Shown: positions 1 through 6,162 of the stretch, piece by piece
Layout: every line of letters begins with the position of its first letter
Position numbering within the stretch: position 1 is the first letter of the stretch
Assembly (NCBI GenBank): GCA_027415455.1
Contig: DAIBSV010000046.1
Coordinates: 1 to 12,789, forward strand
DNA length: 12,789 bases
From: Nitrospirota bacterium
GTDB lineage: Bacteria; Nitrospirota_A; Leptospirillia; Leptospirillales; Leptospirillaceae
Direction of reading: 5' to 3'
Position numbers and translations under genes: made by a program
Notes under the pieces: model-generated
Database searches by the model: none
What the model was told of the DNA's origin: nothing
Seen by the model: only the letters and a program-made list of their open reading frames with translations

Positions 1-5
1 TGGTA

Positions 6-440
6 GTGTGGGCTATGTACTCGAGCAGAAAAAAAAGTTCGAATATCCGTCTGGTTTCCGAAAGCGATGTCACCGGAAAGTCGATCCTCGTGGTCGAGGA
101 CGATGCCGTGGCGCTCGACTTGTTGGCGGAAATTCTTCGCAGAAACCATTTTCGTGTTTGGATGGCGTCCTCTGTGGAGATGGCGCTCGAACTTCTCGAA
201 AAAACCTCCGTCGATCTCGTCCTCTCCGACATACGCATGCCGGAAAGGGGAGGGATGGATCTTCTCCGGCATCTTCGGGAACATCATGCTGACCTCCCCG
301 TCGTTCTTCTCTCGGCCTTCGGAGATGAACATCTTTGGGTGGAAGCTCTTTCCGCAGGGGCTGTCGACCTTATTCCGAAACCGTTCAAAAAACAGGAAAT
401 CATCGATGTCATCAATCGGACTCTGTCCGGTCGCGGATAA
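6..440 (+). CDS. Single-domain response regulator (receiver protein)
   Basis: Stand-alone phosphoacceptor (REC) domain of a two-component or chemotaxis-like system; cytoplasmic. The domain fills residues about 26-142: the ILVVEDD strand carries the metal-binding acidic pair D32/D33, LVLSDIRMP holds the phosphoacceptor D75, S103 sits at the usual Thr/Ser switch position, and IPKPF holds the conserved K125. No DNA-binding or enzymatic output domain follows, and 144 residues is the usual size for a single-domain regulator. The frame is open to the left edge of the window, so the GTG at 6 is only the first possible start; ATG at 15 is an alternative and a longer upstream N-terminus cannot be excluded. 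htrA begins 48 bases downstream on the same strand, so co-transcription is possible. The partner kinase is not in the window. The family assignment is secure; the specific signal is unknown. Confidence 0.88.
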   Translation: MWAMYSSRKKSSNIRLVSESDVTGKSILVVEDDAVALDLLAEILRRNHFRVWMASSVEMALELLEKTSVDLVLSDIRMPERGGMDLLRHLREHHADLPVVLLSAFGDEHLWVEALSAGAVDLIPKPFKKQEIIDVINRTLSGRG

Positions 441-488
441 TTCTGCCGCTTCCAACGATAACCGCGTTCTTGAGGGGTGGTCCTGATC

Positions 489-1994
489 ATGAGAGAGAGA
501 GAACAGAGAAAAGCCGGCCAGAAAAAACTATCCATTGTCGCTCTTTTGACCGGGGTGTTCCTGGGATTCCCGTTCCTTCCAGCGATGGCCCTGGCAGCGG
601 CTCCAAGTGGAGACCCCGTTGTTTCGGAAAAGGATGTTGCGGCGGGACTGGCCCTTCAGAAAAGCTTCGAGGCTATTTCCCATGCGGTTCTCCCGGCGGT
701 GGTCAACATATCCACGACCGCCCTTGTCTCGACCTCTCCCCACCTTCCCCCTATGTTCGATGATCCGTTCTTCAAGAGGTTCTTCGGGAATCCCTTTGGT
801 CCTGGCGGCGGACAGACTCCCCAGAAGCATGTCGAGCGGAGTCTCGGTTCCGGTTTCATCATCAGCTCAGACGGGACGATCGTGACGAACAACCATGTGG
901 TCAAGAACGCCACCAAGGTGACCGTGCTCCTCAGCAACAAGAAGTCCTACCAGGCGAAGGTGATCGGAACCGATCCGATGACCGATATCGCCGTGATCAA
1001 GATTAACTCCCGGACTCCTCTCCCAGTGGTGACCTGGGGGGACTCCAAAAATGTGGATGTCGGAACGATCGTCCTTGCAATGGGATCTCCCTTTGGCCTG
1101 ACCCAATCGGTGACGATGGGGATTGTCTCGGCCCTCAAGAGAAGCAACATGGGAATCGAACAGTACGAGAACTTTATCCAGACCGATGCCGCTATCAACC
1201 CCGGAAACTCCGGAGGTCCCCTCGTGAACCTCCGTGGGGAGGTCATCGGAATGAATACGGCCATCTACACCACCAATGGCGGTTATGAAGGAATCGGCTT
1301 CGCCATTCCCGTCACGATGGTCCGGCAGGTTGTCCAGGACCTGATCACAAAGGGCAAGGTCGTCCGGGGCTGGCTCGGAATCTCGATTCAGAATGTGACC
1401 CCGGTCATCGCGAAACAGTTCGATCTCAAGAAAAATTCGGGGGTTCTCGTCAGCGACGTTCTTCCGGGAAGCCCGGCCGAATCGGCACGTCTCAAGCGGG
1501 GAGATGTCATTACCGCCTTGAATGGGAATACGGTGGAAGATGCCAATGACCTTAGGATGCATGTGGCTCGAATCCCACCCGGAAAAGTCGCCACGCTGAC
1601 TGTGGTCCGCTCCGGAAGAACGATGACGATTGACGTAAAGGTCGGTGAACTTCCGAAAAAGCTCGCCATGAACAACCGTCATCGGGAAGGAAGCACCGGG
1701 AATTTCAATAATGTCCTGAAAGGTCTTCGGATCCTCGATCTCAATGGTGAAATAAGGCAGCAGCTCGGGATTCCCTCGGATGTTCACGGGGTCGTGATTC
1801 AGGCCGTTCAGCCTGGATCCGCTGTCGAGGCGGCAGGTCTCCGGAGAGGGGACATCATCGTCGAAGTCGACAGGAAGCCAGTCCGTTCCGTGGCCGGGTT
1901 CGTGCGGATCGCCCGCAGGATTCCCGCTGATGCTGAAGTGCTTCTGACCATCCTTCACGATGGGCGGCACAGCTATGTCTCCGTTTCCCCTTAA
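489..1994 (+). CDS. degP: HtrA/DegP-family periplasmic serine protease (Do-like)
   Basis: Trypsin-fold protease and chaperone for misfolded envelope proteins. From the ATG at 489 (501 aa; GAGGGG lies about 11 bases upstream) it has a basic N-terminus, a hydrophobic segment and an AMALA-A signal-peptidase site near residue 36, so it is exported. The protease domain shows the full catalytic triad: H136 in TNNHVV, D166 in PMTDIAVIKI and S241 in GNSGGPLV. Two PDZ domains follow, about 295-390 and 410-500; both contain a GSP/GSA...L+RGD signature (VLPGSPAESARLKRGD and VQPGSAVEAAGLRRGD). The stretch between signal peptide and protease domain is rich in Pro, Phe and Gly, as in the LA loop of Do proteases. 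GTG at 477 in the same frame adds four residues and is less likely. The stop codon lies inside a CCCCTTAAGGGG palindrome at the junction with ruvC. The family is certain; the choice between DegP, DegQ and DegS-like paralogues is not, though two PDZ domains fit DegP/DegQ. Confidence 0.95.
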   Translation: MREREQRKAGQKKLSIVALLTGVFLGFPFLPAMALAAAPSGDPVVSEKDVAAGLALQKSFEAISHAVLPAVVNISTTALVSTSPHLPPMFDDPFFKRFFGNPFGPGGGQTPQKHVERSLGSGFIISSDGTIVTNNHVVKNATKVTVLLSNKKSYQAKVIGTDPMTDIAVIKINSRTPLPVVTWGDSKNVDVGTIVLAMGSPFGLTQSVTMGIVSALKRSNMGIEQYENFIQTDAAINPGNSGGPLVNLRGEVIGMNTAIYTTNGGYEGIGFAIPVTMVRQVVQDLITKGKVVRGWLGISIQNVTPVIAKQFDLKKNSGVLVSDVLPGSPAESARLKRGDVITALNGNTVEDANDLRMHVARIPPGKVATLTVVRSGRTMTIDVKVGELPKKLAMNNRHREGSTGNFNNVLKGLRILDLNGEIRQQLGIPSDVHGVVIQAVQPGSAVEAAGLRRGDIIVEVDRKPVRSVAGFVRIARRIPADAEVLLTILHDGRHSYVSVSP

Positions 1995-2526
1995 GGGGGA
2001 GGGACTTCGGGGCACCCCTTCTCCGAAATCGGGGAAGGGGACCGTTGCCGTCATGGGAGTCGACCCTGGACTGGCCCGGACCGGTTGGGCGGTGGTTTCC
2101 GGGGATTCTTTCCAGCGCTTGACCTTCCGGAGCGGGGGGACGATCAAGACCCTTCCAGGCGAGAGGTTGTCCGAACGTATCGGTACGATCTGCGATGTGC
2201 TGGAGGACCAGATCCGGAACCATGGAGTTTCGGCGCTTTGTCTTGAGGATCACTTTTCAAGGCGAAATGCTCCAGGCGTCGGACACCTCCTGGGACCAGT
2301 CATCGGGGCGGTGGCCTATCTCGCCTATCGCCACAACCTTTCTTTTCTGGCCATTCCTCCGAAAGAACTGAAGCATCGGGTGACGGGAACAGGGGGCTCC
2401 TCCAAGGAAGACCTGATCCGGGCCCTTTCTTTCTGGTTCGGTCCAGGTCTTGAGGTTGGGACAACCCACGAAGGAGACGCCCTGGGTCTCGCGTTTCTCG
2501 GATTCGGGAGGCTCGACCGACCGTGA
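1975..2526 (+). CDS. ruvC: Crossover junction endodeoxyribonuclease RuvC
   Basis: Holliday-junction resolvase that cuts four-way junctions bound by RuvAB; cytoplasmic, acts as a dimer. Numbered from the ATG at 1975 (183 aa), the RNase H-like active site is D30 in MGVDPG, E91 in LCLEDHF, and H165 with D168 in THEGDALG. The H-x-x-D form replaces the D-x-x-D of E. coli RuvC and matches that known for Thermus RuvC. The start is unclear. ATG 1960 and ATG 1975 overlap the end of htrA and add about 30 unusual residues rich in Pro, Gly, Lys and Ser before the VAVMGVDPG strand, encoded by the palindromic junction sequence. ATG 2053 begins at MGVDPG and has a GGGGAAGGGG run 12 bases upstream, but it removes three residues of the first beta strand. 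Normal RuvC has only a few residues before this strand. ruvA follows with a 4-base overlap. Confidence 0.92.
   Translation: MSPFPLKGEGLRGTPSPKSGKGTVAVMGVDPGLARTGWAVVSGDSFQRLTFRSGGTIKTLPGERLSERIGTICDVLEDQIRNHGVSALCLEDHFSRRNAPGVGHLLGPVIGAVAYLAYRHNLSFLAIPPKELKHRVTGTGGSSKEDLIRALSFWFGPGLEVGTTHEGDALGLAFLGFGRLDRP
1987..1998. repeat. Perfect 12-base palindrome over the htrA stop codon
   Basis: CCCCTTAAGGGG; the TAA stop of htrA (1992-1994) is inside it. It is the left end of a 54-base G/C-run segment (1987-2040) that also holds a larger hairpin. The look is that of a small palindromic repeat (REP-like), but no second copy is in the window. Confidence 0.75.
2015..2040 (+). repeat. Strong 11-bp hairpin at the start of ruvC
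   Basis: CCCCTTCTCCG (2015-2025) pairs with CGGGGAAGGGG (2030-2040) through 11 pairs with one G-T wobble and an AAAT loop. No T run follows, so it is not a classical terminator. It lies within or just before the ruvC coding region, depending on the true start. CCCCTT at 2015-2020 could instead pair with AAGGGG at 1993-1998, so alternative folds exist. Confidence 0.75.
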
Positions 2527-3161
2527 TTGCCCGTTTGTGGGGAGCCGTAGAGGAGTCCGGACCGGATTCCATTATCCTCCGCGCCGGATCTGTCGGGTAC
2601 CGTGTCCTTCTTTCTCCGTATTCACTTGCGGTTCTTTCTGGATCAACGGGTCCGGTGTCGCTCCGGACATTTCTCCTCTGGAGCGAACATCAGGAGTCAC
2701 CGCTCCTTGTGGGATTTCTGGATGCCGAAGAAGAGGAGCTCTTTCATGAATTGCGTCGGATCGGAGGACTTGGAGCGACCAAGGCGATCCGAATGATGTC
2801 GTTAGCCCCGCGGGAAATCTGGCAGTCTATCGCTGCGGGAGACATATCCCGCCTCAAAAAACTCAAAGGGGTGGGAGAGACGACGGCCAGGAAGCTGGTC
2901 TCTGAGCTCAGGGAGAGATTGCCGGATCATGTGTCATCCGCCTCCTCCGGACCGGTCCCTTTTTCCGAATCCCGTTCGGCAACGGAGCCGGCTCCGAGGG
3001 GATCGTCGATCGTGGATTCCGTCATGGAAATCCTGAGCCGGCAATTTGGTCATTCCCCGGGGGAGGCAGAAAAATTGATCCGTCGGGCTTTGTCCCGGAA
3101 CCCTTCCGTGAAGACGGTGGAGGAGCTATTCGATGAAGTCTACAGGCATGGAGTGGACTGA
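2523..3161 (+). CDS. ruvA: Holliday junction branch-migration protein RuvA
   Basis: Junction-recognition subunit that binds the four-way DNA junction as a tetramer and loads RuvB. It is 212 aa and starts with GTG, which overlaps the ruvC stop (GTGA, 4 bases), implying translational coupling. Domain I is an OB-fold at about residues 1-65 (MIARLWGAV...GVGYRV-type start, here GSVGYRV). Domain II has two helix-hairpin-helix motifs, [13 protein letters not shown] at about 80-92 and [16 protein letters not shown] at about 114-129. After a Ser/Pro-rich flexible linker (about 135-162), the small helical domain III (about 163-212) is the part that contacts RuvB in the family. Length and domain order are normal. 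The neighbours ruvC and ruvB give the complete resolvasome set. Confidence 0.95.
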   Translation: MIARLWGAVEESGPDSIILRAGSVGYRVLLSPYSLAVLSGSTGPVSLRTFLLWSEHQESPLLVGFLDAEEEELFHELRRIGGLGATKAIRMMSLAPREIWQSIAAGDISRLKKLKGVGETTARKLVSELRERLPDHVSSASSGPVPFSESRSATEPAPRGSSIVDSVMEILSRQFGHSPGEAEKLIRRALSRNPSVKTVEELFDEVYRHGVD

Positions 3162-3164
3162 TCC

Positions 3165-3169
3165 GGAGG
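3165..3169 (+). promoter_or_regulatory. Ribosome binding site of ruvB
   Basis: GGAGG, 8 bases before the ATG at 3178 and just after the ruvA stop codon. Together with the normal length of the RuvB N-terminus from this ATG, it favours 3178 over the upstream in-frame ATGs at 3133 and 3148. Confidence 0.7.
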
Positions 3170-3177
3170 CGGGTCCC

Positions 3178-4180
3178 ATGGATCTGCCGGACCTGCCCTC
3201 TCCCGAACTTCCGGATGGCTCCCCGGGAATCCGCCCCCGAACCTTTGACGAATACATCGGTCAGGAGGCGGTCCTCGCCGGGATTAAAATAAGTATCGAG
3301 GCCGCGCTCTTGAGGGAAGAGTGTCTCGACCATGTTCTCCTTCATGGTCCTCCGGGTCTGGGGAAGACAACTCTGGCAGGTCTGATCGCCGGCGCCATGG
3401 GAGTTCCGTTCCTGACGACATCCGGACCGGTTCTTGAAAAGGGGGGGGGACCTGGTGGGGAGCCTGTCGCGTCGCGCCCCCCGGACGGTCCTCTTTGTTG
3501 ACGAGATTCACCGCCTTCCCCGTCCGGTCGAGGAAATTCTCTATGGGGCGATGGAGGACTTTGCCATAGACGTGATCTTCGACCGGGGACCCTCGGCCAG
3601 AACCTTCAGGCATGTCCTCCCTCCCTTCACCCTCGTCGGAGCCACGACCCGGGCAGGCCTTCTGTCGGCTCCCCTGAGGGACCGCTTCGGGATTTTCCAG
3701 GATCTCGATTTCTACCGGCCGGACGAACTGGTCAAGATCCTTCTACGCTCCGCATCAGTGTTGGGTTTTTTGCTTCCGGAGGAGGCCGCATTCGAAATCG
3801 GGTGCCGCTCCAGAGGAACGCCCCGGATAGCCAACCGTCTTCTTCGAAGGGTGAGAGATTACGCCCAGGTGAAGGCGGGGGGAGCGGTCTCCCGGGAGCT
3901 CGTTCTCGAAGCCCTGAAGGTGGAAGGGATCGATGATCTCGGCCTGAACCGTGTCGATCGCAAGGTTCTTCAGACAATCGGAACGGTCTATAATGGGGGA
4001 CCGGTCGGTGTGGAAGCACTCGCGGCGACACTCCAGATCGAAGTGGATACGATCATCGATGTTGTCGAGCCGTATCTTCTCAAGGAAGGACTCCTTGCCA
4101 GAACGCCATCGGGACGTCGGCTGACCGAGTTCGGGCTCAAGAGGATCTCCGGAACGTTCTTTCAGGAAAATCGTCTTTAG
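3178..4180 (+). CDS. ruvB: Holliday junction DNA helicase RuvB, interrupted by a +1 frameshift
   Basis: AAA+ motor of the RuvABC resolvasome. The sequence is in two frames joined at a G run. Bases 3178-3447 encode the N-terminus and Walker [10 protein letters not shown] (about residues 57-65); from 3448 the continuation lies in the next frame, with Walker [10 protein letters not shown] (D108/E109), the sensor/arginine-finger region GATTRAG...PLRDRFG (about 154-171), sensor 2 [12 protein letters not shown], and the C-terminal winged helix ending near LTEFG. Removing one G from the nine at 3441-3449 restores ...[11 protein letters not shown]..., the expected family sequence, and gives 333 aa against 336 in E. 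coli. As written, translation stops at 3501, just after Walker A. The preferred ATG 3178 has GGAGG at 3165-3169, 8 bases upstream and clear of ruvA; ATG 3133 (AGGAG at 3121-3125) is an alternative. All motifs after the shift are intact, so sequencing error, recent mutation or slippage is more likely than old decay. Confidence 0.9.
3441..3449 (+). repeat. Nine-G homopolymer at the ruvB frame break
   Basis: A run of nine G follows GAAAA and precedes ACC. Eight Gs would keep ruvB in one frame; nine put everything after it one frame out. Long G runs are known sites of replication slippage (phase variation), transcriptional slippage and sequencing error; the sequence alone cannot separate these. 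Confidence 0.9.
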
Positions 4181-4201
4181 AGCGTCAAGGCCGGTCCGGG
4201 G

Positions 4202-4882
4202 TCAGGAGCTGTGAGGGATCTTGAAGTTGTAGGTGATTCCCAAAAGGACCGGAAGGGTCCACATGACGCTGGATGAGACGTCGGTGTGGGTCTGGGGGTC
4301 GTTGGCGGAGATGGGGCCCTGGATCATGGTGGGAAGAACTTCGCCATAGAGGGAAAACCTGGGGGTGAGAGGAACGAGAAGTCCTGCCCCGACATCGACA
4401 GTAAATGAGACCGAGCCCACGTTTCCCTGGTTGGCCGGGAGGCTGTTGAAGGAGGGGCCAAGGTCGACGGCCAGATAAGGAATGACCGGTTCCAGTGTGA
4501 CCCTGGGATCGAAGAGCGGAACGGTGGCTCCGACCGTAAGCGGAAGAGCCGAAAACCCGTGGAAGCCAAGGCTTGGAGAAAAGGACGCGTATCCCACCGA
4601 AAATCTGAGGCCCAGGTGGGCAGCCAGTTGTGAGCTCCACCGGAGATGGAAGTCGATTCCCGTGTTTTCGAGTTGGCTCATCTGGGTGGCTGGAACGGGG
4701 GTCCCGTCAATCGGGCCGGCGATGCTTCCGGAGAGAATGGGATCAACCCCTCCGTCGAAGGAAAGGCTTTGCCAGGCAAATTCTCCGGCTGCGACTGCCG
4801 TGGCCGGCTTTTCAGCCACGACCAGGCCGGCCAGAAGAAGTCCGGTCAGGGCAAAAACGAGTTTTTTTGGAATAAGGTCCAT
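4202..4882 (-). CDS. Predicted outer-membrane beta-barrel protein, unknown function
   Basis: Secreted protein of 226 aa not assigned to a named family. From the ATG at 4882 it begins with a classical signal peptide: PKK, a hydrophobic core LVFALTGLLLAGLVV, and a likely cleavage near ATAVAA-GEF at about residue 32. The rest has no long hydrophobic helix and shows alternating polar/apolar stretches rich in Gly, Ser, Leu and Phe (for example HLGLRFSVGYASF, LYGEVLPTMI and the near-terminal VLLGITYNFKI), the pattern of a small outer-membrane barrel of about 8 strands. The frame continues upstream to 5125, but that part overlaps the divergent protease gene and precedes the signal peptide, so it was discarded. 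The Shine-Dalgarno is weak, and a -35/-10 pair lies very close to the ATG. It converges with ruvB across 21 bases with no evident terminator. Possible role: porin-like or surface protein; low certainty. Confidence 0.78.
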   Translation of the reverse strand: MDLIPKKLVFALTGLLLAGLVVAEKPATAVAAGEFAWQSLSFDGGVDPILSGSIAGPIDGTPVPATQMSQLENTGIDFHLRWSSQLAAHLGLRFSVGYASFSPSLGFHGFSALPLTVGATVPLFDPRVTLEPVIPYLAVDLGPSFNSLPANQGNVGSVSFTVDVGAGLLVPLTPRFSLYGEVLPTMIQGPISANDPQTHTDVSSSVMWTLPVLLGITYNFKIPHSS

Positions 4883-4888
4883 GCGCTC

Positions 4889-4917
4889 ATTCTGGCGGGG
4901 TGGGCCGTTAAAGTCAA
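4889..4917 (-). promoter_or_regulatory. Candidate promoter of the 4202-4882 gene, possibly leaderless
   Basis: On the - strand TTGACT (4917-4912, five of six consensus bases) is separated by exactly 17 bases from CAGAAT (4894-4889, four of six). The -10 ends six bases before the ATG at 4882, so a normal start point would fall at or next to the A of the ATG, giving an mRNA with little or no leader. This also fits the weak ribosome binding site. It is the only such pair I saw in the 61-base divergent gap. Confidence 0.4.
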
Positions 4918-4943
4918 ACTCTGGATCAAGATTGAGGTGAGGC

Positions 4944-5768
4944 GTGCAGTTGGGAAATCTGATATGGCTTTTTTTCATTCTGATGATGATCCAGCCGATC
5001 ATGTCCCGCAGGATGCTCGAGTATGCCCGTAGCCAGGCGCTCAGGAACCTCGAGCGTTCCAGAGGGTCGCGGGCCATTGCCCTCGTCCACCGGCAGGAGA
5101 CGATGAACCTTCTCGGTTTTCCCATTCTTCGCTACATCAACGTTGAGGACTCCGAGGAGATCCTGCGTGCGATCAAGATGACCGATCCCGAAACCCCGAT
5201 CGACCTCATCATTCATTCTCCGGGGGGGCTTGTTCTGGCCGCCATGCAGATCGCCCATGCCCTGGCGAACCGGAAGGCTCCCGTCACAGTGTTCGTTCCC
5301 CACTTCGCCATGAGCGGCGGAACCCTGATCGCGCTGTCCGCCTCGCAAATCGTGATGGATGAAAACGCGGTTCTCGGTCCGGTTGACCCCCAGATCGGGG
5401 AGTTCCCGGCCGCCTCCATCCTGCGCGTCCTCGAGCGCAAAAGCCATGACGAGATCGACGACAAGACCCTGATCCTGGCCGATGTCTCCGAAAAAGCCAT
5501 CCGCCAGCTTGCCGACGGGGTGACCGGTCTTCTGTCCAAGCGCATGCCGGAGGAGAAGGCCCGGGGACTCGCCAATCTTCTGGCCACGGGGCACTTCACG
5601 CACGATTATCCACTGACGGTCGAAGAGCTTCGGAGGTTTGACATCCCCATCTCCACGGAGGTTCCCGAGGAAATCTATCTCTTCATGAGACTTTTTCCGC
5701 AGCCCAAACAGATGTCGCCATCCGTCAGCTATCTTCCGACCTTTCCCGGGCGACACTCCCGCTCCTGA
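4944..5768 (+). CDS. SDH-family Clp-fold serine protease, membrane-anchored (SppA/ClpP-like)
   Basis: Predicted serine peptidase of the ClpP/crotonase fold, of the type annotated as SDH (serine dehydrogenase proteinase) family; 274 aa. One hydrophobic helix at about residues 4-20 (LGNLIWLFFILMMIQPIM) anchors it in the inner membrane. The protease core contains IDLIIHSPGG (86-95, oxyanion/Gly-rich turn), HFAMSGGT (120-127) with S124 as the likely nucleophile, and DENAVLGPVDPQIG (139-152), all in the usual order for the family. K166 or a nearby residue in the region ERKSHDEIDDKTLILADVSEKA-type segment could be the general base, but this is a guess. The start is GTG 4944 behind GAGGT; TTG 4950 is an alternative. 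It is divergent from the barrel-protein gene, with a 61-base gap. Substrates are unknown; related proteins are proposed to act in membrane-protein quality control. Confidence 0.85.
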   Translation: MQLGNLIWLFFILMMIQPIMSRRMLEYARSQALRNLERSRGSRAIALVHRQETMNLLGFPILRYINVEDSEEILRAIKMTDPETPIDLIIHSPGGLVLAAMQIAHALANRKAPVTVFVPHFAMSGGTLIALSASQIVMDENAVLGPVDPQIGEFPAASILRVLERKSHDEIDDKTLILADVSEKAIRQLADGVTGLLSKRMPEEKARGLANLLATGHFTHDYPLTVEELRRFDIPISTEVPEEIYLFMRLFPQPKQMSPSVSYLPTFPGRHSRS

Positions 5769-5801
5769 AAGGGATGGCCCGGTATTTTGGGTGTCAGGCT
5801 C

Positions 5802-5810
5802 TGGTATAAT
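5802..5810 (+). promoter_or_regulatory. Extended -10 promoter ahead of the 5854-9026 gene cluster
   Basis: TGGTATAAT: a consensus TATAAT at 5805-5810 preceded by TG one base upstream, the extended -10 form. The -35 region is weak (TATTTT at 5783-5788, 16-base spacer), as is common for extended -10 promoters. Transcription would begin near 5817, giving a leader of about 37 bases to the ATG at 5854. This suggests the haem-oxygenase gene starts a new transcription unit rather than extending the protease transcript. Confidence 0.68.
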
Positions 5811-5853
5811 GCTAAAAAGAGATCCGGCCAATCAATAAAGAAAGGACTGCCCG

Positions 5854-6162
5854 ATGATTGTTGTCGCAAACAGGATAAGGGTCGCAAAAGGCCATGAAGC
5901 GGAGTTCGAAGAGCGGTTCAAAAACCGCAAGGGGATGATCGATGGATTCCCGGGATTCATCAGGAATCTGATCCTTCGGCCGGTGGACTCCGAGTTCTAT
6001 TCCGTCATGACCTTCTGGGAATCTGTGGAGGCTTTCGAAGCCTGGACCCGTTCGGATTCCTTCCGGCAGGCACACTCCCAGAGACCGCCCAAGGAGATGT
6101 TCTCTGGTCCGAATGTCCTTGAGATCCACGAGGTGATTATGGACACGGATAAAAATGTCTAA
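5854..6162 (+). CDS. IsdG/HmoA-type haem-degrading monooxygenase (ABM domain)
   Basis: Small ferredoxin-like (antibiotic biosynthesis monooxygenase fold) protein of 102 aa that in its family opens the haem ring and frees iron; cytoplasmic homodimer. The IsdG-family catalytic triad is visible: N6 (VANRIRV), W64 (FEAWTRS) and H74 (FRQAH). Spacing is nearly that of S. aureus IsdI (N6, W66, H76), and surrounding residues also match (ERF-NR-G---GF, WES---F--W--SD-F--AH). This is much better than a generic ABM match, so haem degradation is a reasonable inference. AAAGGA at 5841-5846 lies 7 bases before the ATG, and a strong extended -10 lies upstream. The stop overlaps the next gene by 8 bases, indicating co-translation with the thiolation enzyme. 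No haem-uptake gene is seen nearby, so endogenous haem turnover is as likely as haem scavenging. Confidence 0.87.
   Translation: MIVVANRIRVAKGHEAEFEERFKNRKGMIDGFPGFIRNLILRPVDSEFYSVMTFWESVEAFEAWTRSDSFRQAHSQRPPKEMFSGPNVLEIHEVIMDTDKNV

Noticed and set aside
2015..2040. Hairpin as a rho-independent terminator after htrA
   Set aside because: No T run follows on the + strand; the next bases are ACCGTTGCCG and coding for ruvC.
867..2147. A 426-residue open frame on the - strand across htrA
   Set aside because: It is antisense to a gene with an unmistakable triad and two PDZ domains; its translation is low-complexity, rich in Asp, Gly, Arg and His, and matches no family. GC-rich codon bias produces such shadows.
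3434..4180. RuvB C-terminal half as an independent gene starting at TTG 3434
   Set aside because: No ribosome binding site, and the piece lacks Walker A; it is the continuation of ruvB after the G-run frame break.
4883..5125. N-terminal extension of the barrel-protein frame to 5125
   Set aside because: It precedes a complete signal peptide and overlaps the start of the divergent protease; start placed at 4882.
4926..5831. A 301-residue - strand frame opposite the SDH protease
   Set aside because: Shadow of the protease, whose motifs HSPGG, AMSGGT and GPVDPQ are clear.
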